44,022 nucleotides of DNA, from assembly GCA_900319635.1 (NCBI GenBank), contig ONPF01000024.1, forward strand, positions 22,742-66,763, written 5' to 3'. Source of the stretch: an uncultured Eubacteriales bacterium. GTDB lineage: Bacteria > Bacillota > Clostridia > Oscillospirales > Oscillospiraceae. Shown here in pieces: positions 1-6,597 of the stretch (position 1 is its first letter; every line of letters begins with the position of its first letter). The translations under genes and the position numbers were made by a program. Under the pieces are notes generated by a model, which worked only from the letters and a program-made list of their open reading frames with translations, had not been told where the DNA came from and did not search any database.

Positions 1-1269
1 GTTTTTGATGACGGCGTCCCGGGGTACGGCGATGTAGGTGCCGTCCTCGTTCTGCTTGACGTCGATGGCGATGGCGGCGAAGGCGTCGCCCTCGTTGAGC
101 GTGCCCACGGAAAGAACGGCGCTGTTGGGCTCATAGGTCTTGCCGCCGTCGTTGGTGATAGGCTCGTTTGCGGTGATGGTGAGCTTCACCTTCTCGGTCT
201 CGGGGGGCTCGGGCGTCACGGGATCGGTTTCTTCCTTGGCGGCGGGGGCGCTTGCCTCATAGCGCAGCTCATACTGTGCCGTGACGTCCTTGCCGTCATG
301 CTGGATCTGTGCGTTGGAGGGGACGGCAACAAAGCCCTCGCCCGTCTCGTTGACGATGAGATCCACATTGCTGATCGTGTCGCCCTCGGCGAGCTTGCCG
401 CTGTAGGTGTAGCCGTTGGGCGTAAAGGCGTCGCCGCTCTGGACAGGGGTGTTGGCGGTGACGGTGATGATCTCCGTCCACTGGGCCTCCACGCGGCAGT
501 CGGCGTAGGGCTTGAAGCTCTCGCCGGGCTGGAGCATCAGGCTCGCACCGCTCTTGTAGGAGAGCTGCCAGCCGGCGAAGCGGTGAGCCTCGGTGTCCGC
601 GGGGGCACCGGGCACGGTGTAGGCGCTGCCGGAGGCAACCTGGGTCTCGGTGCCGGAAGCATCCTTGTCAAGAGCTTCCGTGACCGTGGAGGGCTTTTCC
701 GTCTCTACCGGGGCGAGCACCACCACAAGGGCATAGATCTGGGGGTTCACCGTGGAATAGGTGGAGAGAGCGTTCTTATCAAAGCTCTCGCTGCCGGTGT
801 TGGGATCCTTGACGGCCAGGGCGCCGGCCTTCAGGGTCAGGGCGGCGGACTCCTTGTCGGCGCTGATGGGCAGCTTCTTGGGCTTGTTGCTCTCCAGCGC
901 GTCGCCCCGCAGGTAGACCTGGGAGACATAGAAGCCCTCGGGCGGCGTGATGCGCAGGTCGCTCTTCAGAAGGTCGTTCAGCGTGATGCTGCCGGCCGTG
1001 CGGGAGAGGGGAACCGTGGTCTTGTCTGCGTCGTCGCGGACAAGCTGGATGGCGTAGGGCTTGCCGCCCAGAAGCTCGGCCTCCTGCTCGGCGCTGATGG
1101 GGAGCGTCTTGTCGGCGGAATCCGGATCGGTGCGGTAGAGCTCAAAGACCAGAGCCTCCGCCCCGGTGACGGTGACGTTTGCGTCATCCGCAAGGGCCAT
1201 GCCGGCGAACTGGAAGGCAAAGACCATTACCAGCAGCAGGCAGAGAAGGGAACGAATGTTGTGCTTCAT
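1..1269 (-). CDS. secreted surface protein with InlB/SHIRT-like and MBG-like repeats, partial (C-terminus off window)
   Basis: Reading from the ATG at 1269 (AGGTGAT ribosome site 7 nt upstream) the frame stays open for 423 codons to the window edge, so the C-terminus is missing. Residues 1-27 form a signal peptide (MKHNIRSLL, a hydrophobic run, then GMALADD). Around residue 215 there is a FAGWQLSYKSG...LQPG...AQW stretch typical of InlB/SHIRT-type wall repeats. Two copies of a roughly 75-residue module follow, with TANTPVQSG / TANEPITNDG, a glycine-aspartate turn (LAEGD / LNEGD) and DVTAQYELRY at the end; this resembles MBG-like Ig folds of Firmicutes adhesins. I infer an exported cell-wall protein, possibly anchored by a sortase, but the sorting signal would lie beyond the edge. 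A class B sortase gene sits just upstream on the same strand, with a separate promoter between them. Confidence 0.85.
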   Translation of the reverse strand, partial: MKHNIRSLLCLLLVMVFAFQFAGMALADDANVTVTGAEALVFELYRTDPDSADKTLPISAEQEAELLGGKPYAIQLVRDDADKTTVPLSRTAGSITLNDLLKSDLRITPPEGFYVSQVYLRGDALESNKPKKLPISADKESAALTLKAGALAVKDPNTGSESFDKNALSTYSTVNPQIYALVVVLAPVETEKPSTVTEALDKDASGTETQVASGSAYTVPGAPADTEAHRFAGWQLSYKSGASLMLQPGESFKPYADCRVEAQWTEIITVTANTPVQSGDAFTPNGYTYSGKLAEGDTISNVDLIVNETGEGFVAVPSNAQIQHDGKDVTAQYELRYEASAPAAKEETDPVTPEPPETEKVKLTITANEPITNDGGKTYEPNSAVLSVGTLNEGDAFAAIAIDVKQNEDGTYIAVPRDAVIKN

Positions 1270-1322
1270 GGATAATCACCTCATATGCAAAGTGTGCGTT
1301 CGATCTGTTTTTGTCTGTCTCA

Positions 1323-1352
1323 ATTATAAGGGAAGAAATGCGGTTTTTTCAA
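1323..1352 (-). promoter_or_regulatory. sigma-A type promoter of the surface protein gene
   Basis: On the minus strand TTGAAA (1347-1352), an 18-nt spacer and TATAAT (1323-1328) lie about 55 nt upstream of the surface protein start. This would let the gene be expressed separately from the upstream sortase. Confidence 0.7.
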
Positions 1353-1389
1353 GTGCGCGGGCCCTGCGCAAATCTTAAACATTCATAAG

Positions 1390-2187
1390 TCAGTGAATGG
1401 GAACCAGCTTGCCCTGCACCACATAGCGGGCGTCGGTGTACTCGTAGGAGCAGGTGGACAGGGTGATGACCCGGTCGCTGGTGCTCAACATCACGTCCGT
1501 CTGGAAATCGGACTGGCTGCGCATCCGCTGGAGCCACGCGGCATATTCCTGTGTGCTGCTGAAGCGGAAGGTGTAGGTGTCGGAGTCCGCGTCGGTCAGG
1601 TAGGCGGAGAAGACCTCCACCCGGTAGTTCATGTCCGGGGTGCTGAGATACAGGACGGGGTGCTGGGCGTAGTAGCCGTTTTCCCGGTAGCCCATGATGC
1701 TGGCAAACTTGGTGCCGTCGTTCATGTGGTGGCCGTAGATCACGGTGTTCTCGTCGGAGAAGTCCCGCTTGTTGTTGCAGTCCACAAAGAGGGAGCCGCT
1801 GATGCTGTAGCTGCCGTCCATGGCCCGGTGCAGGTAGAAGTCGTTGTCCTCGGCCTCCACCACGCCGTAGTTGATCTTGGTGTCCGGACTGTAGATCCAT
1901 GCGACGGCATCTTTGTAGTCGGCAAAGAACTTGCTCAGATCGACCATGCTGTTCAGCGGGGACACCTCATCGTCCAGCAGGATCTGATTCGTTACCTGCT
2001 CCTCGTAGACACGGGGCGTGGGGGAAACCGGATTCTGGATCACATAGCTTTCCACGACCTGATTGTCCTTGGAGCGCGCCTCGCTGTGCACGACCTTATC
2101 CTCAATGATGTTGTAGGCGCTGTAAATCATGATCCCCACCAGAATGCCGGAGACGATGACCAGCAGAAGTTTGACGGTTTTATTCAA
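1390..2187 (-). CDS. class B sortase
   Basis: Membrane-anchored cysteine transpeptidase that would attach a surface protein to the cell wall. The 265-residue protein has an N-terminal membrane anchor (residues 6-27) and the sortase B core from about residue 85 (DLSKFFADYKDAVAWI). The catalytic triad is visible: His153 in VIYGHHM, Cys246 in ITLSTCSYE and Arg254 in TDARYVV. The start is a TTG at 2187 with an AGGGGG ribosome site 8 nt upstream; no ATG fits better. A TATAAT box is at 2219-2224 on the minus strand, but no good -35 is seen. The natural substrate candidate is the surface protein directly downstream. Length and motif spacing are normal for class B. I do not assign srtB as a gene symbol because these genomes often carry several. 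Confidence 0.93.
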   Translation of the reverse strand: MNKTVKLLLVIVSGILVGIMIYSAYNIIEDKVVHSEARSKDNQVVESYVIQNPVSPTPRVYEEQVTNQILLDDEVSPLNSMVDLSKFFADYKDAVAWIYSPDTKINYGVVEAEDNDFYLHRAMDGSYSISGSLFVDCNNKRDFSDENTVIYGHHMNDGTKFASIMGYRENGYYAQHPVLYLSTPDMNYRVEVFSAYLTDADSDTYTFRFSSTQEYAAWLQRMRSQSDFQTDVMLSTSDRVITLSTCSYEYTDARYVVQGKLVPIH

Positions 2188-2280
2188 GCGTCAGCCCCCT
2201 TTCCTGTGTTCTGAGGCCATTATAGTACATCCGTTTCAAAAAAGAAACATAAGAAGTCTTAAGAATGACAGGGACGGGCA

Positions 2281-2341
2281 GGAAAATGCTTCCAGGCAGC
2301 AGAATGGGGAGAAACGTTCCCCGTCCCGCTGCCCGGAAGCA
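2281..2341 (-). terminator. putative terminator downstream of thiamine pyrophosphokinase
   Basis: Arms at 2288-2300 and 2328-2340 pair over 13 positions with one mismatch. An inner GGGG/CCCC stem lies in the loop, and on the minus strand the stem is followed by ATTTTCC. The position fits the end of thiN transcription, ahead of the sortase promoter. Confidence 0.5.
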
Positions 2342-2377
2342 GAAGTTAACATAATTCGGTTTACATAAAATCACACA

Positions 2378-2998
2378 TCAGGGGATCCGGGATTCCACGA
2401 TCAGCAGCGTCCCCTCCCGCACGGAGATCTCCGCCTCCTCAGCGCTCCATTCGTTGCTGGCGCCCAGGGGGAAGTCGGGCCGCAGCTCCGCATCCTCCAG
2501 CGTGTACTTCGTGCCGCGGATACAGAGGCCGCGGCAGATCCCATCCACCGCGAAGACAGAGAGAGAATAGCCCTCCCGCCGGGGGAGACGCAGGCTGCCG
2601 TTTCGCAGGGTGCGGATCTCGGTGTCCGGGCTCTCGATCCGCACAGACGCGCCTCGTGCGGCGGCAAAGGCCAGCGACTGCAGGTTTGCCAGCAGGTGAT
2701 CCAGCCGCCCGCCCAGGGCGCAGACCAGGCGAATGTCCCGAAAGCCCTCGGAAAGCGCCAGGCGCAGGGCGCTCATGGTGTCGGTGTCGTCCTTCTCCAC
2801 GGGCAGCCGCCGCAGGGGCACGCCGGACTCCAATTCCACCCGGCAGGAGTCCAGGTCGCCCACCACCAGATCGGGACGGATCCCGGCGCGGCGGGCATGC
2901 TCATAGCCCCGGTCGCAGGCGATGACATATTCCCCCTCCACCGGTGGGGCAAAGGGGGCAAACTCACCCCCGGTGATGATCAGACACTGCTTGGACAT
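2378..2998 (-). CDS. thiN: thiamine pyrophosphokinase
   Basis: Transfers pyrophosphate from ATP to thiamine, giving thiamine diphosphate, in the cytoplasm. The 206-residue length is normal for the family. Signature motifs are VVGDLDS (45-51), KDDTD (69-73), which bind nucleotide and metal, and ALGGRLDH (94-101), which contacts thiamine. The open frame extends further upstream, but the ATG at 2998 has GGGAGG 7 nt before it and begins the family's usual N-terminus (MSKQCLIITGGEF). It has its own promoter at 3033-3061 and is flanked by a terminator, so it is probably monocistronic. The thiamine diphosphate it makes is the cofactor of the split transketolase in this window, although the genes are not linked. 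Confidence 0.93.
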   Translation of the reverse strand: MSKQCLIITGGEFAPFAPPVEGEYVIACDRGYEHARRAGIRPDLVVGDLDSCRVELESGVPLRRLPVEKDDTDTMSALRLALSEGFRDIRLVCALGGRLDHLLANLQSLAFAAARGASVRIESPDTEIRTLRNGSLRLPRREGYSLSVFAVDGICRGLCIRGTKYTLEDAELRPDFPLGASNEWSAEEAEISVREGTLLIVESRIP

Positions 2999-3032
2999 GG
3001 CAAAGCCTCCCTTGTTTCGGTTTTTCCAGCTT

Positions 3033-3061
3033 ACTATAGCAGAACGGACAAAAATCCTCAA
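3033..3061 (-). promoter_or_regulatory. promoter of thiN
   Basis: On the minus strand TTGAGG (3056-3061), a 17-nt spacer and TATAGT (3033-3038) lie 35 nt upstream of the thiN start. No riboswitch-like leader fits in the short 5' region. Confidence 0.65.
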
Positions 3062-3113
3062 GGAAAAAGTGCGAGCCCGTCTATCTCGGCGCGATGGCGC
3101 AATCCTGACAAAA

Positions 3114-3142
3114 AAGCTGCTGTGCCAAGGGCACGACAGCTT
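3114..3142. repeat. terminator stem-loop, left duplicate flanking mobile repeat copy 1
   Basis: A 29-nt stem-loop (AAGCTG...CAGCTT, loop AAG) preceded by an A-run. It matches 27 of 29 bases, in direct orientation, with 3492-3520 at the other end of the inserted repeat. The pair therefore looks like a target duplication consisting of one whole terminator hairpin. Confidence 0.7.
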
Positions 3143-3147
3143 CAGGC

Positions 3148-3486
3148 TGTAGACAAAGTCGGTATTCTGCCATCGAGAACCAGTAGGGACGACCATTGGT
3201 TGTCCGTCTGTCCACACCGCGCCGGTATTCACGGACGAGCAATGCTCGTCCCTACGGGGTGGCGACGGCACATTGCCGAGGGCGCAAGCCCGCGTCCTAT
3301 TTGTGCTTAGTCCCTTTAGGGGCGATCCGCATCCTGAACGCCTTGAATATACAGTTTTTTAGAAGAAGAACGGATTGCTGCGCCGTAGGGAGGCATCCCC
3401 AGATGCCTCCGGGGCGCTTGAACGGCGGAGCGATCTGGGGATCGCTCCCTACGGCTCGCAATGACATGCTTTGCGGTTTGTCTACA
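3148..3486. mobile_element. MITE-like palindromic repeat, copy 1 (339 bp)
   Basis: Non-coding repeat bounded by inverted ends TGTAGACAAAG (3148) and TTTGTCTACA (ending 3486). The interior holds pairs of perfect hairpins: GGACGACC/GGTTGTCC and GGACGAGC/GCTCGTCC near 3186-3262, then GGAGGCATC/GATGCCTCC near 3389-3410 and GGAGCGATC/GATCGCTCC near 3427-3448. Most of it aligns, in inverted orientation, with 20421-20642. Copy 1 carries a longer middle module than copy 2. No transposase is encoded, so movement would need an enzyme supplied elsewhere. Nothing in it looks like a protein gene. Confidence 0.75.
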
Positions 3487-3491
3487 CTTTG

Positions 3492-3520
3492 AAGCTGCCG
3501 TGCCAAGGGCAAGACAGCTT
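3492..3520. repeat. terminator stem-loop, right duplicate flanking mobile repeat copy 1
   Basis: Direct near-copy (27/29) of 3114-3142 with the same AAG loop, followed by TTTT. On the minus strand it follows the tRNA-tail repeat A, where it would act as that unit's terminator. Confidence 0.7.
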
Positions 3521-3523
3521 TTC

Positions 3524-3659
3524 TGGAGCGGATGATGGGAGTCGCATGCATTGGTTTTCCCTTGCGGGAGACGGGAAAACCAATAAAGGAATTCGCCAGC
3601 GTTTGCGCTGGCTCATGCACATGCCCTATGGCATGTGCGATGACATATTCGACTCCCCT
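3524..3659 (-). repeat. tRNA-tail hairpin repeat, copy A (tRNA-Gly type)
   Basis: The first 21 bases (3524-3544) equal the complement of the 3' end of tRNA-Gly(CCC), including CCA. A four-stem body follows. P1 pairs GGGAGTCG (left) with CGACTCCC (right end); P2 is GGTTTTCCC/GGGAAAACC; P3 is CCAGCG/CGCTGG; P4 is GCACATGCC/GGCATGTGC with a CTAT loop. The conserved single strands are CATGCAT, CTTGCGGG and AGAATTCGCCAG. The strand given is that of the tRNA. I do not recognise it as a named family. Confidence 0.75.
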
Positions 3660-3756
3660 AAACGCCAGAAAACTGCCGTGTCAACGGCACGACAGCTTTC
3701 GAGTACTTTATTTCAATATAGAGAGGCAGACTATGACAGCGGGAAGGAAGATACTG

Positions 3757-3793
3757 TGAAAGAACCCTACGCCCAGGAAGGGTGTCTTTCACG
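3757..3793. terminator. stem-loop between tRNA-tail repeats A and B
   Basis: GTGAAAGA-ACCCT pairs with AGGGTG-TCTTTCAC around a short loop, giving a 12-13 bp imperfect stem. No gene lies between repeats A and B. It may be the terminator of a lost cargo gene. Confidence 0.4.
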
Positions 3794-3810
3794 TTCAATA
3801 ACCCCGCCGC

Positions 3811-3940
3811 GCGGATGATGGGAGTCGCATGCATTGGTTTTCCCTTGCGGGGGACGGGAAAACCAATAAAAGAATTCGCCAGCGTTTGCGCTGGCTCATG
3901 CACATGCCACCGGCATGTGCGATGACACATTCGACTCCCC
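3811..3940 (-). repeat. tRNA-tail hairpin repeat, copy B (tRNA-Gly type)
   Basis: Bases 3811-3827 equal the last 17 acceptor and T-arm bases of tRNA-Gly (complement), here without CCA. The body is nearly identical to copy A: P2 GGTTTTCCC/GGGAAAACC, P3 CCAGCG/CGCTGG, P4 GCACATGCC/GGCATGTGC with an ACC loop, and the outer strand CATTCGACTCCCC at 3928-3940. It lies directly beyond the terminator of the real tRNA-Gly. Confidence 0.75.
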
Positions 3941-3950
3941 TCAACGCCAG

Positions 3951-3982
3951 AAAAGGCGAGACCCTTGAGGGTCCCGCCTTTT
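3951..3982 (-). terminator. intrinsic terminator of tRNA-Gly
   Basis: On the minus strand AGGCGGGACCC, loop TCAA, GGGTCTCGCC and TTTT follow directly after the CCA end of the tRNA. Confidence 0.85.
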
Positions 3983-3983
3983 C

Positions 3984-4057
3984 TGGAGCGGATGATGGGA
4001 GTCGAACCCACCTTATCGGCTTGGGAAGCCGGAGTTCTACCGATGAACTACATCCGC
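3984..4057 (-). tRNA. tRNA-Gly, anticodon CCC
   Basis: A 74-nt cloverleaf on the minus strand with a GCGGATG/CATCCGC acceptor stem, a GTTC..GAAC D-stem, anticodon loop TTCCCAA (anticodon CCC) and T-arm GGG-TTCGACT-CCC. The discriminator base is U and CCA is encoded. It has its own promoter and terminator. The anticodon stem has one C-A mismatch at its base. Two repeats downstream copy its 3' end. Confidence 0.95.
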
Positions 4058-4067
4058 GTGTAAAGGG

Positions 4068-4096
4068 AGTATAACACGCGAAGGAAAAATAATCAA
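4068..4096 (-). promoter_or_regulatory. promoter of tRNA-Gly
   Basis: On the minus strand TTGATT (4091-4096), a 17-nt spacer and TATACT (4068-4073) lie about 10 nt before the tRNA 5' end, as expected for a strong stable-RNA promoter. Confidence 0.8.
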
Positions 4097-4283
4097 TCCC
4101 TTTTCCCTCAATTTTTTTCGCCGTGTTTTGCGCTGCGCCGGCGCTATGCTGAAAAGGCATGCGGACGGGCGGAAGGCGGGCTGAGGGGCGCACGAGGCTC
4201 GCCGGACGCCCCGACAAGGGTGGAGCCGCCGGGAAGCAGCGCTGTACTTCGACAGCGAAGAACAGAAAAAGGGCAAATGCCCC

Positions 4284-4312
4284 TTGATTTTTCCGCCGGG
4301 TTCTACTATATT
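4284..4312 (+). promoter_or_regulatory. promoter of the SPFH/zinc-ribbon operon
   Basis: TTGATT (4284-4289), a 17-nt spacer and TATATT (4307-4312) lie 73 nt upstream of the SPFH gene start. A small GGGCA/TGCCC hairpin sits immediately upstream. Between this and the tRNA promoter (4097-4283) I see nothing else. Confidence 0.65.
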
Positions 4313-4385
4313 TGATTGTAGGCAAGTATCGGTTTCACCGAAACTCTGTGATATTTTTTCGTATGCATGGAAAGGAGAAACAACT

Positions 4386-5711
4386 ATGGGTCTTATTCTT
4401 GCAGCATTGGGTTCCGCCGGCGGCGTTCTCGCCGATCAGTGGAAGGAGTATTTCTACTGTGAATCCCTGCCCAACAACGTTCTCGCTGTCAAGGGCAGAA
4501 AGCGCAATTCCGGCCGCTCCTCCAACACCCGGGGCAGCGACAACATCATCTCTAGCGGCTCCGTCATCGCCGTGGCCGACGGTCAGTGCATGCTGATCGT
4601 GGAGCAGGGCAAGATCGTGGACGTCTGCGCCGAGCCGGGCGAGTATGTCTACGACTCCTCCACCGAGCCCTCCATCTTCTCCGGTAAGCTGGGCGAGGGG
4701 ATCCTGAACATCTTCAAGCAGATCGGCAAGCGCTTCACCTTCGGCGGCGAGGCCCCCAAGGATCAGCGCGTGTACTATTTCAATACCAAGGAGATTACCG
4801 GCAACAAGTACGGTACGCCTTCTCCCGTTCCCTTCCGCGTGGTGGACAACAACATCGGTCTGGATATCGACATCTCCATCCGCTGCTTCGGTGAGTACAG
4901 CTATGTGCTCTCCAACCCCCTGCTGTTCTACACCAATGTCTGCGGCAACGTGACGGCGGATTACACCAAGGAGCAGCTGGACGGCCAGATGAAGAGCGAG
5001 CTGCTGACCGCTCTGCAGCCGGCCTTCGCCCGCATCTCCGAGATGGGCATCCGCTACTCCGCTCTGCCTGGCCATACCACCGAGCTGGCCCAGGCCCTCA
5101 ACGAGGAGCTCTCCGGCAAGTGGCGCGACCTGCGCGGCATTGAGATCGCCTCCGTCGGCGTCTCCAGCGTCAAGGCCAGCGAGGAAGACGAGGCCATGAT
5201 CAAGGAACTGCAGCGCAACGCCACCTTCCGCAATCCCAACATGGCCGCCGCTCACCTGGTGGGCGCCCAGGCCGCTGCCATGCAGGCCGCCGCCTCCAAC
5301 CAGGCTACCGGCGCCCCCATGGCCTTCATGGGCATGAACATGGCCGCCCAGGCCGGCGGCGTCAACGCCCAGAGCCTGTACCAGATGGGCCAGCAGCAGC
5401 CCGCGGCTCCCGCCGCCCCCGCTGCCGGCACCTGGACCTGCCCCAAGTGCGGCGCTGCTGCCACCGGCAAGTTCTGCCCCGAGTGCGGCACCAAGAAGCC
5501 GGAGCCCGCGGCGGCTGACGGCTGGACCTGCCCCAGCTGCGGCACGGTGAACAAGGGCAAGTTCTGCGCCGAGTGCGGTACCAAAAAGCCCGCCGGCGCT
5601 GTGCAGTACCGCTGCGACAAGTGCGGCTGGGAGCCTGCGGACAAGTCCAAGCCCCCCAAGTTCTGCCCCGAGTGCGGCGACCCCTTTGACAACAACGACA
5701 TTGTCGGCTGA
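4386..5711 (+). CDS. SPFH-domain protein with C-terminal zinc ribbons (YdjI-like)
   Basis: The 441-residue protein starts at the ATG with AAGGAG 8 nt upstream. Residues 1-310 match the SPFH/'virion core protein' family that includes Bacillus subtilis YdjI: LADQWKEYFYCESLPNNVLAVKG, then the band-7-like core with SIRCFGEYSYVLSNP. An Ala/Met/Gln-rich linker (about 310-355) leads to three CxxC zinc ribbons (CPKCG..CPECG, CPSCG..CAECG, CDKCGW..CPECG). In B. subtilis the ydjGHI proteins recruit the phage-shock protein to the membrane under envelope stress; I infer a similar membrane-scaffold role. It is the first gene of the operon and the TGA lies inside the next reading frame, suggesting coupled translation. 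No pspA homologue is present here. Confidence 0.85.
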   Translation: MGLILAALGSAGGVLADQWKEYFYCESLPNNVLAVKGRKRNSGRSSNTRGSDNIISSGSVIAVADGQCMLIVEQGKIVDVCAEPGEYVYDSSTEPSIFSGKLGEGILNIFKQIGKRFTFGGEAPKDQRVYYFNTKEITGNKYGTPSPVPFRVVDNNIGLDIDISIRCFGEYSYVLSNPLLFYTNVCGNVTADYTKEQLDGQMKSELLTALQPAFARISEMGIRYSALPGHTTELAQALNEELSGKWRDLRGIEIASVGVSSVKASEEDEAMIKELQRNATFRNPNMAAAHLVGAQAAAMQAAASNQATGAPMAFMGMNMAAQAGGVNAQSLYQMGQQQPAAPAAPAAGTWTCPKCGAAATGKFCPECGTKKPEPAAADGWTCPSCGTVNKGKFCAECGTKKPAGAVQYRCDKCGWEPADKSKPPKFCPECGDPFDNNDIVG

Positions 5712-6549
5712 TTCCCCTTGGCGCAGGCACGGCTGCAGGGTGATGGCGCTGCTTCTGGCGCTGTCACTGCTGCTGTGCCTGTCTGCCTGCGGCAGCGCCG
5801 ACCCGGTCTGCGGGCGCTATCTCTGCGTAGGCGCGGAGGCGGAGGGCATCCAGATGTCCGCCGCCCTCCTGGGTGAGGAGTCCACGGCTTTGAACCTGAC
5901 GGCTGACGGGAGAGGAACCCTGACCCGGGGCGAAGCCCAGGGCCGCCTCTCCTGGAGCCGGGAGGGGGATCTGCTGCGCCTGGACGTGGGAGGAAAGCTC
6001 TATGACGCTGAGCTGCGGGACGGGTTGCTCCTTCTGCAGCTGGAGCCCGGGCTTTCCCTGCGCTTTGCGCGGGAGGATTCCATGCCTGCGGAGGAAGAGC
6101 AGGCAGCTCCCCAGAGCCTGTCCTGGTACGGCTGGTGGAGCGTGGAGGGATCCACGGGAAGTCTGCCGGATTCCTGGCGGGACTGCTGCGCCTGTCTGAC
6201 GACGGGAGATTATGGCGCCGAGCTTCGCCTCTGGGACGAGGAGAGCTCCCGGGAGGAGCCTCTGGCCCTGGTGCAGCTGCGCTGGGAGGACGGGCTCATC
6301 GTTTCCCGATCCGGCTGGTTCCTCGGCACTGAGATCAGGGAAGGGGAATGGCGCCTGGATCCCGCGGCGGAGGAGACGGCGCTCAGCGGCGCCGCCCAGG
6401 CCGGAGACGAGCGCTTTTCCTACGAGATCCGGCTGCGCCCCTGGGGGGCACGCTGGGAGGAGTCCGGCGGACGTCTGCCCTTCCGCTACGAGGACTGGTA
6501 TCTGCCCCTGATCGAGGACGGCGCGGCCATGCCCGAGCGGATCGGCTGA
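5686..6549 (+). CDS. lipoprotein of unknown function within the ydjI-like operon
   Basis: The predicted lipoprotein has a basic N-region (RRHGCR), a leucine-rich core and the lipobox LSAC, followed by a beta-rich sequence of alternating short strands (GRLSWSREGDLLRLDVGGKLYDAEL). This recalls small lipocalin-like 'deviation from baseline' modules seen in clostridial lipoproteins, but I cannot name a family. The start is uncertain: TTG at 5686 or 5701 keeps the basic residues, while the ATG at 5743 gives a signal peptide with no positive charge, and none has a clear ribosome site. The reading frame overlaps the end of the SPFH gene and precedes the zinc-ribbon gene by about 50 nt. It has no equivalent in the Bacillus ydjFGHI operon. 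Confidence 0.7.
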   Translation: MTTTTLSADSPWRRHGCRVMALLLALSLLLCLSACGSADPVCGRYLCVGAEAEGIQMSAALLGEESTALNLTADGRGTLTRGEAQGRLSWSREGDLLRLDVGGKLYDAELRDGLLLLQLEPGLSLRFAREDSMPAEEEQAAPQSLSWYGWWSVEGSTGSLPDSWRDCCACLTTGDYGAELRLWDEESSREEPLALVQLRWEDGLIVSRSGWFLGTEIREGEWRLDPAAEETALSGAAQAGDERFSYEIRLRPWGARWEESGGRLPFRYEDWYLPLIEDGAAMPERIG

Positions 6550-6597
6550 CTGCGTTTCCCGGGGAAGAGCATAGCATGGAAGAAATGGAGGCATCGT

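Noticed and set aside
3100-3950. Possible CRISPR array
   Set aside because: Repeats are few, unequal in length, palindromic throughout and not separated by uniform spacers; no cas genes are nearby.
4265-4290. GGGCA/TGCCC hairpin with T-run as a terminator
   Set aside because: No transcript ends here on either strand: tRNA-Gly starts to the left going left and the SPFH operon starts to the right; it overlaps the operon's -35 box.
3471-4325. Several short open frames in both directions around the tRNA-Gly repeats
   Set aside because: They are translations of hairpins, terminators and the tRNA itself (the DGSRTHLIGLGSRSSTDEL type is a known artefact of tRNA-Gly sequence).
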